From an uncultured Clostridia bacterium (GTDB lineage Bacteria > Bacillota > Clostridia > Oscillospirales > Ruminococcaceae): a stretch of DNA of 64,000 nt. Below, piece after piece: positions 45,833 through 54,507 of this stretch (the stretch's first letter is position 1; every line of letters starts with the position of its first letter). Location of the stretch: NCBI GenBank assembly GCA_947383835.1, contig CANDEV010000010.1, positions 29,442 to 93,441 of the forward strand. The letters are read 5' to 3'. The notes below the pieces were generated by a model, which saw only the letters and a list, made by a program, of their open reading frames with translations, did not search any database and was not told the DNA's origin. A program made the translations under genes and the position numbers.

Positions 45833-47737
45833 ATGCCGTTTTTACCTATCTCAAAACAGGAAATGCTTGAACAGGGTATTGACCAATTGGACTTCATCTG
45901 CGTGACGGGGGACAGCTATGTCGATCACCCAAGCTTCGGCATTGCCATAATTTCGCGGGTCATTGAAAGTCTCGGTTATACCGTGGGTATAATTGCTCAG
46001 CCCGACTGGCACAGTACGCGGGATTTTATGCGTTTGGGCAGACCCCGCTACGGCTTTATGGTAACGTCGGGAAATATTGACAGCATGGTCGCACACTACA
46101 CCTCCGCAAAGAAAAAGCGTTCGGACGACGCTTACACCGCAGGTGGAATGGCAGGGAAACGTCCCGACCGCGCGGTTACGGTGTACTGCAAAAAAATCCG
46201 TGAAGCTTTTGGAGATATTACTATCGGTATAGGCGGCTTGGAGGCTTCTCTGCGGCGGTTTGCCCACTATGATTACTGGGACGACACTGTCCGCCCCTCT
46301 ATCTTGGAGGAAAGCGGCGCGGACATTCTCATGTACGGCATGGGAGAGCACCAGATAGCCGAGATATGCACCCGTCTTGCGGGCGGCGAGGACGTGAAAA
46401 GTCTCACGGATATTCGGGGGACTGCGTACCTGTGCAAGCCCGAAGATACCCCGTACGGAGCAGTGGAGTGTCCCTCTCTGAAGCTGTGCCGAGAGGATAA
46501 AAAGTCCTATGCAAAGGCTTGCCGCCAGCAGTATGACTGGCAGGACGAGATTTACGGCAGGACTATAATTCAGCGGCAGGAAAGCCATATGCTGGTGCAA
46601 TTGCCGCCGTCCCCAGTGCTGACAACCGAGGAACTGGACAAGGTCTACGCCCTGCCCTATATGCGGACTTACCACCCTATCTACGAGAAAGAGGGGGGCG
46701 TTCCCGGAATAAAAGAGGTGGAGTTTTCCATAACCCACAACCGCGGCTGCTTCGGGAACTGTAATTTCTGTTCAATTGCACTTCATCAGGGACGGAAAAT
46801 CGCAGTCCGCAGCGAGGAGAGTATTCTTGCAGAGGCAAAGCTGCTGACTACATTGCCGAATTTTAAAGGGTACATTCACGACGTGGGCGGACCTACCGCG
46901 AATTTCCGCGCGCCAAGCTGTCACAAGCAGCTTGAACTGGGTCTTTGCAAAGGGAAAAAATGTCTTGCTCCCGAACCCTGCAAGGCGTTGGAGGTAGACC
47001 ACAAGGAGTACTTGAATTTGCTGCGGAAAATTCGTGCCGTACCAAAGGTGAAAAAGGTTTTTATACGCAGCGGCATTAGATACGATTATCTCATAGAGGA
47101 CAAGAACGACGAGTTCATGCGGGAGCTTATCGAACACCATGTCAGCGGTCAGCTAAAGGTCGCGCCCGAGCATTGCTCCGCGGTGGTGCTGGACAAAATG
47201 GGCAAGCCCCATATTGAAGCGTACAAAAAATTTCAGGATAAATTCTACAAAATCACGGGACAGATTGGCAAGGAGCAGTACCTTGTGCCCTACCTGATGT
47301 CCTCGCACCCGGGCAGCACGCTGAAAGAAGCTGTGGAGCTTGCGCTGTTTCTGAAAAGTCTGAAAATACGTCCCGAACAGGTGCAGGACTTTTACCCCAC
47401 TCCCGGGACTATCTCCACCTGTATGTTTTACACTGGTCTTGACCCCTATACAATGGAGGAAGTGTACGTCCCCCGAACCGCCGAGGAAAAGGCTATGCAG
47501 AGGGCGCTTTTGCAGTATTTCCGTCCCGACAATCAGCGGCGTGTCATCGAGGCTTTGCAGAAAGCGCACCGCACCGACCTGATAGGAAACGGAAAGGAAT
47601 GTCTTGTTAAGCCCGACGGAAAATATCTTGCGGAGCAGCGGGAACGGGAGAAAAACAAGCAGTCCCAAAAGGGCGGAAACAGGCATACAAAAAATAATAT
47701 AAACAACCGCAAAAACGCCAAAAAAAGAGGGCGGTAA
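45833..47737 (+). CDS. YgiQ family radical SAM protein
   Basis: This 634-residue protein belongs to the UPF0313/YgiQ family. It has an N-terminal DUF3362/B12-like region (FICVTGDSYVDHPSFGIAII, then SRVIESLGYTVGIIAQPDW), a radical SAM core with the 4Fe-4S cysteines in NRGCFGNCNFCSIALHQGR (C-x3-C-x2-C), and the family block LVPYLMSSHPGSTLKEAVEL. The tail is Lys/Arg/Asn-rich (NNINNRKNAKKRG), perhaps for RNA binding. The biochemical reaction is not known. AGGAGAG lies before the ATG. Confidence 0.94.
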   Translation: MPFLPISKQEMLEQGIDQLDFICVTGDSYVDHPSFGIAIISRVIESLGYTVGIIAQPDWHSTRDFMRLGRPRYGFMVTSGNIDSMVAHYTSAKKKRSDDAYTAGGMAGKRPDRAVTVYCKKIREAFGDITIGIGGLEASLRRFAHYDYWDDTVRPSILEESGADILMYGMGEHQIAEICTRLAGGEDVKSLTDIRGTAYLCKPEDTPYGAVECPSLKLCREDKKSYAKACRQQYDWQDEIYGRTIIQRQESHMLVQLPPSPVLTTEELDKVYALPYMRTYHPIYEKEGGVPGIKEVEFSITHNRGCFGNCNFCSIALHQGRKIAVRSEESILAEAKLLTTLPNFKGYIHDVGGPTANFRAPSCHKQLELGLCKGKKCLAPEPCKALEVDHKEYLNLLRKIRAVPKVKKVFIRSGIRYDYLIEDKNDEFMRELIEHHVSGQLKVAPEHCSAVVLDKMGKPHIEAYKKFQDKFYKITGQIGKEQYLVPYLMSSHPGSTLKEAVELALFLKSLKIRPEQVQDFYPTPGTISTCMFYTGLDPYTMEEVYVPRTAEEKAMQRALLQYFRPDNQRRVIEALQKAHRTDLIGNGKECLVKPDGKYLAEQREREKNKQSQKGGNRHTKNNINNRKNAKKRGR

Positions 47738-47739
47738 AA

Positions 47740-48135
47740 ATGGATTTTATCAAAAAGCACCCATGTATGGCGGTATCAATAGTCGGATTTTTAGCAATTC
47801 TTTTGAACTTTTTTAGCGAACAGTTTGCGGCTTTAGGTTTACTGGCGGCTATTTGGTTAATTGCCGCGGCGGTTTTGGCAGGCGTTGTTTTAATTGGAAT
47901 AAATATTGCCTCAATGCTTTTAGTCGCAAAAGATAAGCCTATTGCCGGCGTATTGCTTTCTCTGCCGCTGGGCGGTTTGGGAGCAGTCATAGGAACTTTG
48001 TTCAACCCAAGCTATAAATACGAAACTGCCGTAAAAGTTATTTTCAGCGTACAGCTTTGGGTTATTATTTGGGCGATTTTTTCATTTATACTGTTTAACT
48101 TTGATTATTATTCAACAGGTCCATTGCCCGGCTGA
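47740..48135 (+). CDS. Small uncharacterised membrane protein (131 aa)
   Basis: It starts 2 bp after ygiQ, so translation is probably coupled. Three to four hydrophobic segments are visible: MAVSIVGFLAILLNFF, FAALGLLAAIWLIAAAVLAG, a Gly-rich KPIAGVLLSLPLGGLGAVIG, and VIFSVQLWVIIWAIFSFILF. The Gly-rich third segment suggests tight helix packing. I recognise no family or motif for activity. Confidence 0.72.
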   Translation: MDFIKKHPCMAVSIVGFLAILLNFFSEQFAALGLLAAIWLIAAAVLAGVVLIGINIASMLLVAKDKPIAGVLLSLPLGGLGAVIGTLFNPSYKYETAVKVIFSVQLWVIIWAIFSFILFNFDYYSTGPLPG

Positions 48136-48175
48136 TAATCTAATTTCTATCCTCTAATCGGAAAGGAGCGTAAAA

Positions 48176-49189
48176 ATGGCACAAAGAAAAAGAACGTCAA
48201 AAGCTGCGCAAAAGCCGTCGGGAATGTCCCCTGTGCTGACGGCTATACTTTTTATTTTAGGCGCGGTATTTTTGTACAGCGCGTATCTGGAGCTTGGCAC
48301 TGATAACGTCCCCGACGCGGCGGTGAACAGCTTTATAGATAAGGACGCCGACCTTGAGATACATTTTATCGACGTGGGTCAAGGGGACTGCTCCCTTATA
48401 ATGTGGGAGGGGGCGGCTATGCTTATCGACTGCGGCGAGCGTGAACAGGCGGAGACGGTGCTGAAGTACCTCAAAAAACAAGGGGTCAAAAAGCTTGATT
48501 ATATTGTGGCGACCCACCCACACTCCGACCATATCGGGGCAATGGGCGATATTATTTCTGAAGTCGAGGTGGGAAAAGTTATTGCGCCGAAGGTCTCCGC
48601 GGACATGACTCCCACCACAAAAACATACGAGAGATTTTTGCAGGCTCTTGCGGAAAAGGCTTTGAAGCTTACCGCCGCAAAGCCGAACACAAGCTACACT
48701 CTTTCAAGTTCAAAGGCTTCCTCGGAGGGGAAAATTCCTCCGAAATTTGAGATAATAGCTCCCGTGGACGATTATGACGATCTGAACAACTACTCGGTTG
48801 TTCTGCGGCTGACCTACGGCAGGACTTCCTACCTTTTTACGGGGGACGCGGAGGCTAAAGCCGAAAAGGATATTCTTGACAGCGGCGCGGAGGTGGATTC
48901 CGACCTGCTTAAAATGGGACACCACGGCAGCAGCACGTCAAGCAGCGAGGAGTTTTACAATGAAGTTTCTCCGGACATCTGCGTGATACAATGCGGCAGC
49001 GGAAACAGCTACGGACACCCACACAAGGAGACCATGGAGACTATCGAAAACTCGGGCGCAAAGGTTTACAGAAATGATACGGACGGAAATATTACCGTTT
49101 ACTCCGACGGCGATGAGATCTTTGTTAAAACGGAAAACGAAACTTCTCAAAAAAATAATAAAAAAGCTGAAAAAGAAGATGATAAATAA
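48176..49189 (+). CDS. ComEC-like metallo-beta-lactamase-fold hydrolase, membrane-anchored
   Basis: This 337-residue protein has one N-terminal membrane anchor (about residues 19-40) and then an extracellular MBL domain like the C-terminal part of ComEC/Rec2: IHFIDVGQGDCSLIMWEG, the metal motif ATHPHSDHIGAMGDI (HxHxDH type), TGDAEAKAEKDIL and MGHHGSSTSSSEEFYNEVSP. ComEC domains of this type degrade or handle DNA, but stand-alone versions have unknown substrates and lack the ComEC channel. The tail is Lys/Glu-rich. The stop overlaps the DUF3006 start (TAATG), a pairing seen in Firmicutes. Confidence 0.9.
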   Translation: MAQRKRTSKAAQKPSGMSPVLTAILFILGAVFLYSAYLELGTDNVPDAAVNSFIDKDADLEIHFIDVGQGDCSLIMWEGAAMLIDCGEREQAETVLKYLKKQGVKKLDYIVATHPHSDHIGAMGDIISEVEVGKVIAPKVSADMTPTTKTYERFLQALAEKALKLTAAKPNTSYTLSSSKASSEGKIPPKFEIIAPVDDYDDLNNYSVVLRLTYGRTSYLFTGDAEAKAEKDILDSGAEVDSDLLKMGHHGSSTSSSEEFYNEVSPDICVIQCGSGNSYGHPHKETMETIENSGAKVYRNDTDGNITVYSDGDEIFVKTENETSQKNNKKAEKEDDK

Positions 49190-49395
49190 TGCTTATTATT
49201 GATAGGATCACCGAAAATATTGCCGTTGTCGAGGACGGTGACAAGCTGTTTGAAGTGCCCCGAAAAATGCTTGCAAATGATATTAAAGAGGGGGACGTTG
49301 TTGTCCTGAAGGACGGTTTGTATATTAAAGATGAAGAGTCCGCAAATGAGAGACGGAAAAAAATTATCGAGCTGCAAAACAATTTATGGGAATGA
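49189..49395 (+). CDS. DUF3006 family protein (68 aa)
   Basis: This short beta-rich protein has the DUF3006 pattern: MLIIDRITENIAVVEDGDKL, FEVPRKMLANDIKEGDVVV, and a charged helical tail. It is coupled to the MBL gene by a one-base overlap. DUF3006 genes commonly follow ComEC-like MBL genes, so it may assist or sense that enzyme, but no activity is known. An inverted type A repeat begins directly after its stop codon. Confidence 0.85.
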   Translation: MLIIDRITENIAVVEDGDKLFEVPRKMLANDIKEGDVVVLKDGLYIKDEESANERRKKIIELQNNLWE

Positions 49396-49490
49396 ACGGG
49401 GAAGCCTCCGCGGGCAGAGTCACCCCCAATTTATAATACCAAAAGAATTACAAAATTCAGTCCCCTTAAGTGGGGAGCAAATTTTACACA
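49396..49490 (-). repeat. GC-rich intergenic repeat, type A, inverted diverged copy 6
   Basis: ACGGGGAAGCCTCCGCGGGC then AGAGTCACCCCCAAT matches the reverse of copy 1, though the hairpin pairing is degraded. It ends with CAGTCCCCTTAAGTGGGG. It starts at the base after the DUF3006 stop codon. Confidence 0.68.
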
Positions 49491-49518
49491 GCAAAAAAAT
49501 TTCAAAGGAGATTTTCAA

Positions 49519-50421
49519 ATGGGAAATGAAGCAAACGCGGCGCTTTTTAACAAGCTGGAGGAAATTCTCCCAACGCTTTCAAAGGGACACAAAAAAATTG
49601 CCGAATATATTATGACCACCTATGACAAGGCTGCGTTCATGACCGCTTCAAAGCTTGGGGCAATTGTTGGCGTGAGCGAGTCCACAGTAGTACGCTTCGC
49701 CACAGAGCTTGGCTTTGAGGGGTACCCTGAACTCCAGAGGGCGTTAAAGGAGTACACCGGAAACAAGCTGACGGCGGTGCAGAGGATAGACGTTATGCAC
49801 GACCAGCTTGGCGGCGAGGACGTGTACGAAAAGGTACTGAACATGGATATCGACAAGATACGCAAGACCCTCGACGAGGGAGACCGCGAGGAATTTTACC
49901 GCACGGTGGACACCCTTTGTCAGGCGAAGAATATTTATGTTATCGGCGCGCGTTCGGCGGCGGTGCTGGCGCGTTTTCTGTCGTTCTATTTCAATATGAT
50001 GTTCGAGAACGTAAAGCTTGTCCACACCACGTCCACAAGCGAAATGTTCGAGCAGATACTGAACATCGGCGAGGAGGACATCATGATAGGGATAAGCTTC
50101 CCACGCTATTCAAAGCATACGGTCAAGGCTTTTAAGTACGCTTCCTCACGGGGGGCAAAGGTCATTGCAATAACCGACTGCAAGGCTTCTCCGCTGGCGG
50201 CGTATGCGGATAATATTTTGCTTGCGCGCAGCGATATGGTTTCCTTTGCGGACTCTCTTGTTGCTCCCATGAGCGTTATAAACGCCCTTATCGTAGCGGT
50301 GGGTATGCGAAAGAGCGACTATGTTGTGAAGAACTACGAACGTCTTGAAAAAATTTATGACGAGTACGAGGTGTACGAAAATTCCGACGATCAGGACTAC
50401 AACTACAAAAAAGAAAATTAA
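49519..50421 (+). CDS. RpiR/MurR family transcriptional regulator with SIS domain
   Basis: This 300-residue regulator has an N-terminal HTH_6 domain (LSKGHKKIAEYIMTTYDKAA, then VGVSESTVVRFATELGFEGY) and a C-terminal sugar-isomerase (SIS) domain (about 130-260, with IYVIGARSAAVLARFLSFYF, then IGISFPRYSKHTVKAFKYAS). SIS domains bind phosphosugars, so it probably responds to a sugar or amino-sugar phosphate. AAAGGAG lies before the ATG. Its targets are not evident, since no sugar genes adjoin it. A composite palindromic repeat starts two bases after its stop codon. Confidence 0.92.
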   Translation: MGNEANAALFNKLEEILPTLSKGHKKIAEYIMTTYDKAAFMTASKLGAIVGVSESTVVRFATELGFEGYPELQRALKEYTGNKLTAVQRIDVMHDQLGGEDVYEKVLNMDIDKIRKTLDEGDREEFYRTVDTLCQAKNIYVIGARSAAVLARFLSFYFNMMFENVKLVHTTSTSEMFEQILNIGEEDIMIGISFPRYSKHTVKAFKYASSRGAKVIAITDCKASPLAAYADNILLARSDMVSFADSLVAPMSVINALIVAVGMRKSDYVVKNYERLEKIYDEYEVYENSDDQDYNYKKEN

Positions 50422-50422
50422 C

Positions 50423-50558
50423 GTAGGGCGGGGGCTTGCTCCCGCCTATTGAATAACACGTATTTAAAGGCGGGAGCGGGGAACGCCCCGCGGCGAGAGT
50501 CACCCCCAATATAAAATGTTGTATACCTTAACATTATAAAGCCCCCTCAAGGGGGCGG
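50423..50558. repeat. Composite repeat: one type B arm fused to an inverted type A element
   Basis: It begins with the type B arm GTAGGGCGGGGGCTTGCTCC(CGCCT). After an AT-rich loop, GGCGGGAGCGGGGAACGCCC and CGCGGCGAGAGTCACCCCC follow. Thus the second arm begins as type B (GGCGGGAGC) and changes to type A. The element ends AGCCCCCTCAAGGGGGCGG. It follows the rpiR-like stop codon (50419-50421) by one base. Confidence 0.85.
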
Positions 50559-50581
50559 CATAAATCTGAAAGGATATTTTA

Positions 50582-51811
50582 ATGAATAATTTTGATTGCA
50601 TTATTATAGGCGGCGGCGCGGCGGGACTTATGGCTGCATACACCGCTGCAAAGGGCGGAAAAAGCGTCCTGCTTTTCGAGCGTAACGACCGCGTGGGAAG
50701 AAAGCTTGCCATTACGGGCAAGGGCAGGTGCAACGTAACAAACCAATGCTCCGACGAGGAGTTTTTTGAGAACATCCCCGTTGGCGGAAAATTCCTTTAT
50801 TCGGCATACAGCAATTTCAATTGTTATGACTGTATGGAATTTTTCGAGAGCCTCGGCGTACCTTTAAAAACCGAGCGGGGCAACCGTGTTTTCCCCGTCA
50901 GCGACAAAGCGGGGGACATTGTTTCCGCACTTGAAAACGCCTGCAAAAAAAGCGGCGTGAACGTTATACATAAACGGGTAACGGAAGTCCTTGCGGAGGA
51001 CGGCGTTATCGTCGGCGTGAAGTGCGGCGATACGATTTATAATGCAGTGTCCGTACTTATCGCAACGGGCGGAAAGTCCTACCCCGTCACAGGCTCGGAC
51101 GGGGACGGCTACAAATTCGCAAAGGCTCTGGGTCACACGGTCACAGAGTTAAAGCCCTCTCTTGTCCCACTTATCAGCGAGGAGGAGTACTGCTCCGAAA
51201 TGACGGGTCTGTCCCTGAAAAATGTTTTGGTAACGGTTCGGGACGGCAAAAAAAACAAGGTCATTTTCAAGGAGCAGGGCGAAATGCTTTTCACCCATTT
51301 CGGCGTGTCGGGACCGCTGATATTAAGCGCGTCCAGCCACATTCGGGACATGGAGCGGGGACGTTACAAAATTCTCATAGACATGAAGCCCGCCCTGGAC
51401 GAGAACGCACTTGACAAGAGAATACAGCGGGATTTTTCCGAAAATCCCAACAGGATATTTGGGAACTCTCTTTCAAAGCTTCTGCCGTCGAAAATGATAC
51501 CCGTTGCTGTAAGGCTGTCGGGAATTGACCCGAACAAGCAGGTAAACTCTGTCACGAAACAGGAGCGGACGGAGCTTGTAAAGCTGCTGAAAAATTTCCC
51601 CGTAACAGTTCGGGATTTCCGTCCCATAAGCGAAGCCATAATCACAAGCGGCGGCGTGAAGCTCTCCGAGGTGAACCCGAAAACAATGGAGTCAAAGCTT
51701 GTGCAGGGGCTTTTCTTTGCCGGGGAAGTCCTTGATATTGACGCTTACACGGGGGGATTTAATTTGCAGATAGCTTTTTCGACGGCGGTTTCCGCCGCTG
51801 AAAATATGTAG
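50582..51811 (+). CDS. HI0933/BaiN family flavoprotein
   Basis: This 409-residue FAD-dependent oxidoreductase has the dinucleotide-binding start CIIIGGGAAGLMAAYTAAKG, the family signature GRKLAITGKGRCNVTN, and the C-terminal FFAGEVLDIDAYTGGFNLQI. Relatives include bile-acid reductases (BaiN) and unknown reductases. The stop codon TAG follows Met-409 and lies within the GTAGGGGACGGG of a type C repeat, so the repeat supplies the stop. AAAGGAT lies before the ATG. The physiological substrate is unknown. Confidence 0.92.
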   Translation: MNNFDCIIIGGGAAGLMAAYTAAKGGKSVLLFERNDRVGRKLAITGKGRCNVTNQCSDEEFFENIPVGGKFLYSAYSNFNCYDCMEFFESLGVPLKTERGNRVFPVSDKAGDIVSALENACKKSGVNVIHKRVTEVLAEDGVIVGVKCGDTIYNAVSVLIATGGKSYPVTGSDGDGYKFAKALGHTVTELKPSLVPLISEEEYCSEMTGLSLKNVLVTVRDGKKNKVIFKEQGEMLFTHFGVSGPLILSASSHIRDMERGRYKILIDMKPALDENALDKRIQRDFSENPNRIFGNSLSKLLPSKMIPVAVRLSGIDPNKQVNSVTKQERTELVKLLKNFPVTVRDFRPISEAIITSGGVKLSEVNPKTMESKLVQGLFFAGEVLDIDAYTGGFNLQIAFSTAVSAAENM

Positions 51812-51833
51812 GGGACGGGTTTCCCGTCCCAAT
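51808..51833 (+). repeat. Type C repeat half-element overlapping a stop codon
   Basis: GTAGGGGACGGGTTTCCCGTCCC, the arm seen in full elements at 53141 and 58752. The TAG inside it is the stop codon of the HI0933-family gene. Confidence 0.82.
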
Positions 51834-51868
51834 TATGTGAAATTTGCGTAATATAAGGAGCTTTAAAA

Positions 51869-52339
51869 ATGGTTACAATAAAAGAAATAACCGACAAGGA
51901 TTTGAAAAGCAAGATCACAGCCGACGTTATGGGCAGCCTGCCCGAATGGTTCAATCCGCCCGAAAGTATTTCCGAAAAGGCTGTTATACACAGGGACTTT
52001 CCTTTTTTCGCGGCGTATGAAAATGATATTTGCATTGGCTTTGCGGCGCTGAAAATACACAACAGATACACGGCGGACATATACAACATAGGAGTTTTGC
52101 GTGAGTACCACAGGCAGGGCGCGGGGCATATGCTTACTGCCGCCTGTGAAAAATACTGCACCGAAAACGGCATGAAATTCCTGACAGTGAAAACCCTTGA
52201 CGAGTCTGCGGAGTATGAGCCGTACAACGGTACAAGGGCTTTTTACGAAAAAGAGGGCTTTATTCCGCTTGAAGTTTTTACCGCGTTCTGGGACGAGGAT
52301 AATCCCTGCCTTTTCCTTGCAAAATATTTGGGGGACTGA
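51869..52339 (+). CDS. GNAT N-acetyltransferase (156 aa)
   Basis: This acetyl-CoA-dependent acetyltransferase has the binding motif VLREYHRQGAGHMLTAACEK, a central DICIGFAALKIHNRYTADIY strand pair, and NGTRAFYEKEGFIPLEVF at the C-terminal side. The substrate is unknown. AGGAG precedes the ATG at 7 nt or so. It ends one base before the amidohydrolase start codon, so the two are co-translated. Confidence 0.87.
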   Translation: MVTIKEITDKDLKSKITADVMGSLPEWFNPPESISEKAVIHRDFPFFAAYENDICIGFAALKIHNRYTADIYNIGVLREYHRQGAGHMLTAACEKYCTENGMKFLTVKTLDESAEYEPYNGTRAFYEKEGFIPLEVFTAFWDEDNPCLFLAKYLGD

Positions 52340-52340
52340 C

Positions 52341-53102
52341 ATGAAAATTTTTGATTTTCATATGCACCTGCCTATTGACTTTCCGACGGCGGAGGAAAAG
52401 AAAAACGCTCTGCTTGCGGAAATGAGACGGAACGGCGTAACTAAAGGCGTTGTGATCTCCGACTCGGCAACTGAAAGCGAAATAGGGTCGCTTCGTGAAT
52501 GTGCAGAGATTTTTTCCGATACAGATAACATTTATGTTGTGGGCGGCATAAGTCCCTATTTTGATTATGCGGAACAGCTTGCCCTGCTTGAAAAATATAT
52601 ATCGGAGAAAAAAGCTTCGGGTATAAAAATTTACTGCGGTCACGAGCCGATTTATCTTGATGATGAAAAATTGAGACCCGTTTACCGAATTGCGGAGGAA
52701 TACGGCGTACCCGTCCTGTTTCATTCGGGGTGGGATGATCCGCAGTACAGCTCTGCCGATGTGATAAAACGTGCGGCAGGTTTGTACTCAAATGTAAAAT
52801 TCGTATGCTGCCACTGCTGTTATCCAAAGCTTGCGGAGTGCTTTGAAGCTCTTGCAGAATTTGAAAATGTGTACTTTGACCTTTCAAGCACAGCGGATAA
52901 TTTGGCGATAGGTGAAGAAATAAAAACAGCAGTTGAAAACGCTGTCCGCAATATTCCGAAGCGAATTGTTTTCGGCTCCGATCATGCCTGCTGCGACCAA
53001 AGGAGACATATTGATTTTTTTATGGGACTTGATATTTTGGACAAAGAAAAAAGTTTTATATTTTATAAAAATGCCGAGGATATTTTAGCTACGCTTTTAT
53101 AA
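52341..53102 (+). CDS. Amidohydrolase-family metal-dependent hydrolase
   Basis: This 253-residue TIM-barrel hydrolase opens with MKIFDFHMHLPIDFPTAEEK, where HMH supplies metal ligands. It continues LFHSGWDDPQ (His), VKFVCCHCCYPKLAECFEAL and ends with IVFGSDHACC (Asp). This is the amidohydrolase 2/TatD-like layout. Decarboxylases and esterases are also in this group, so the reaction is not assigned. Start ATG 52341 directly follows the GNAT stop; a longer frame from 52197 lies inside the GNAT gene and is rejected. Confidence 0.87.
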   Translation: MKIFDFHMHLPIDFPTAEEKKNALLAEMRRNGVTKGVVISDSATESEIGSLRECAEIFSDTDNIYVVGGISPYFDYAEQLALLEKYISEKKASGIKIYCGHEPIYLDDEKLRPVYRIAEEYGVPVLFHSGWDDPQYSSADVIKRAAGLYSNVKFVCCHCCYPKLAECFEALAEFENVYFDLSSTADNLAIGEEIKTAVENAVRNIPKRIVFGSDHACCDQRRHIDFFMGLDILDKEKSFIFYKNAEDILATLL

Positions 53103-53140
53103 GCAAATTAGTATTATAGCAATTCATAAAAATAACCATA

Positions 53141-53213
53141 CTGTAGGGGCGGGGTCTCCCCGCCCGCGATACAAAAATATACTGAACCACGGGACGGGAA
53201 ACCCGTCCCCTAC
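53141..53213. repeat. Full type C palindromic repeat, copy 1
   Basis: GTAGGGGCGGGGTCTCCCCG(CCCG) at the left and CGGGACGGGAAACCCGTCCC(CTAC) at the right: each arm is a self-hairpin, and the outer ends GTAGGGG/CCCCTAC are inverted. The inner arms differ, so it is a two-module element. Confidence 0.85.
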
Positions 53214-53277
53214 GAATTTTGTCAGGATATTTTTATGTACCGCTATAATATAAAAAATTACTGAAAAGGTGATAAAA

Positions 53278-53754
53278 ATGCTGAAAAACATTCTGAACAA
53301 CAGCGACTGCGCGGCGTGTAAAATATGCTGCGTGTTCGACAAGGACGACATCTGGGAGATACCCGTTATCGACAGCGAGCGAAAAAAGCGTATTGAGGAG
53401 CGTTTCCCCGACCGCAAGCTTGAAAGCCGCGGGGACGGCTGGGTCTTTTCCATGGGAGAGCCGCGGGACGGCTTGTTCACCTGCCCTGCGCTCGACCCCG
53501 CCAAGGGCTGCACTCTCGGCGAGGACAAGCCTTTCGACTGCATGATATGGCCCTACCGCATTATGGAATTCGGCGGCAAGCGTGTTATTTCCATAGCCGC
53601 CCTCTGTCCCTCGATGTACCGCAAACCCCTTTCCGAGCTTTGCGGGGAGCTTGAAAACGGTCTTGCCGAAAAGGTTTTTTCGTATGCGGACGAACACCCC
53701 GACATTGTCAAGCCCTATGAAAAAGGGTACCCCATTTTAATGGCGGAGGAATAA
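53278..53754 (+). CDS. YkgJ-type cysteine-cluster protein
   Basis: This 158-residue protein has the N-terminal Cys-cluster CAACKICCVFDKDDIWEIPV (C-x2-C-x2-CC), then TCPALDPAKGCTLGEDKPFD-CMIWP and LCPSMYRK, which fit the YkgJ/CxxCxxCC zinc- or iron-chelating domain. Eight Cys are present and it has no signal peptide. GTG 53269 is in frame, but ATG 53278 has the better spaced AAGGTG. The function is unknown. It is directly followed by the HD gene. Confidence 0.85.
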   Translation: MLKNILNNSDCAACKICCVFDKDDIWEIPVIDSERKKRIEERFPDRKLESRGDGWVFSMGEPRDGLFTCPALDPAKGCTLGEDKPFDCMIWPYRIMEFGGKRVISIAALCPSMYRKPLSELCGELENGLAEKVFSYADEHPDIVKPYEKGYPILMAEE

Positions 53755-53755
53755 T

Positions 53756-54391
53756 ATGGACAAGGAAAGATTTGAACGTCAGCTTGCCTTTTTAATGGAG
53801 GCGGACAGGCTGAAAAATATTTATCGGCAGACCTACACGCGGGTGGACGACCTGCCGCCCATGCCCGAGGACAGCAATGTTAAAAAGCCCTATCCTCGGC
53901 GTGAAAACGACGCTGAGCACAGCTTCTCTCTTGCGCTTTTTACGGCGGTTCTGGCGGAGTACTCCAACGAGCCTTTGGACGTTCTGAAAACAATGAAAAT
54001 GGTTTTGATTCATGATATTGTTGAGATAGACGCGGGGGACACATACTGCTACGACAGCGCGGGCAGCGCCACAAAATCTGAGCGTGAAAACGCTGCTGCA
54101 AAACGTCTTTTCGGGCTTTTGCCAAAGGATTTTGAGGAGGAATTTTTTGCCCTGTGGCGTGAATTTGAGGAAAGAAAAACTCCCGAAAGCAAATTCGCCG
54201 CCGCTATGGACAGGATACAGCCCCTGCTGCTGAATTTAAGCAGAGACGGGATCTCGTGGAAAGAACATGATATTCACTATGAGCAGGTGGCGGGCAGAAA
54301 CGCTTCCTTAAAGGACGGTTCAAAGGACATTGCAGAGTATATTTTCAGTCTACTTGACGACGCACGGGACAGCGGCATACTTCCCGATTAA
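53756..54391 (+). CDS. HD-domain hydrolase (YfbR/5'-deoxynucleotidase-like)
   Basis: This 211-residue metal-dependent phosphohydrolase has the HD signature ENDAEHSFSLALFTAVLAEY (first His), VLIHDIVEIDAGDTYCYD (the HD pair) and a C-terminal Asp in MDRIQPLLLNL. The pattern matches HDDC2/YfbR-like 5'-deoxynucleotidases, involved in dNMP turnover. It follows the Cys-cluster gene by one base, with GAGGAA as ribosome site. A nucleotidase role is based on family resemblance. Confidence 0.87.
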   Translation: MDKERFERQLAFLMEADRLKNIYRQTYTRVDDLPPMPEDSNVKKPYPRRENDAEHSFSLALFTAVLAEYSNEPLDVLKTMKMVLIHDIVEIDAGDTYCYDSAGSATKSERENAAAKRLFGLLPKDFEEEFFALWREFEERKTPESKFAAAMDRIQPLLLNLSRDGISWKEHDIHYEQVAGRNASLKDGSKDIAEYIFSLLDDARDSGILPD

Positions 54392-54507
54392 CATAAAAAA
54401 CTCATTCGGCATATAATGAGGTGTACAGCCAAGGCGTTACGCTATTATAAAAATAGCTGCCGTAAAACCGCTGTACTAATTTTCGCTTTGCGAAAGGACT
54501 GAATTAT
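54388..54507 (+). promoter_or_regulatory. Promoter and structured leader of the Cys/Pro-rich gene
   Basis: TTAACA (54388-54393), 18 bp, TATAAT (54412-54417). In the leader GTACAGC pairs with GCTGTAC across about 40 nt, and TTTCGC-TTT-GCGAAA forms a hairpin whose 3' arm runs into the ribosome site (AAAGGA). Masking of the ribosome site is therefore possible. Confidence 0.6.

Noticed and set aside
45851..46738. 295-codon minus-strand frame opposite ygiQ
   Set aside because: Antisense of the radical SAM gene; the translated sequence is low in recognisable features and lacks a ribosome site.
52197..52340. N-terminal extension of the amidohydrolase back to 52197
   Set aside because: It would lie inside the GNAT gene in another frame, and the family normally starts at the HMH motif present right after ATG 52341.
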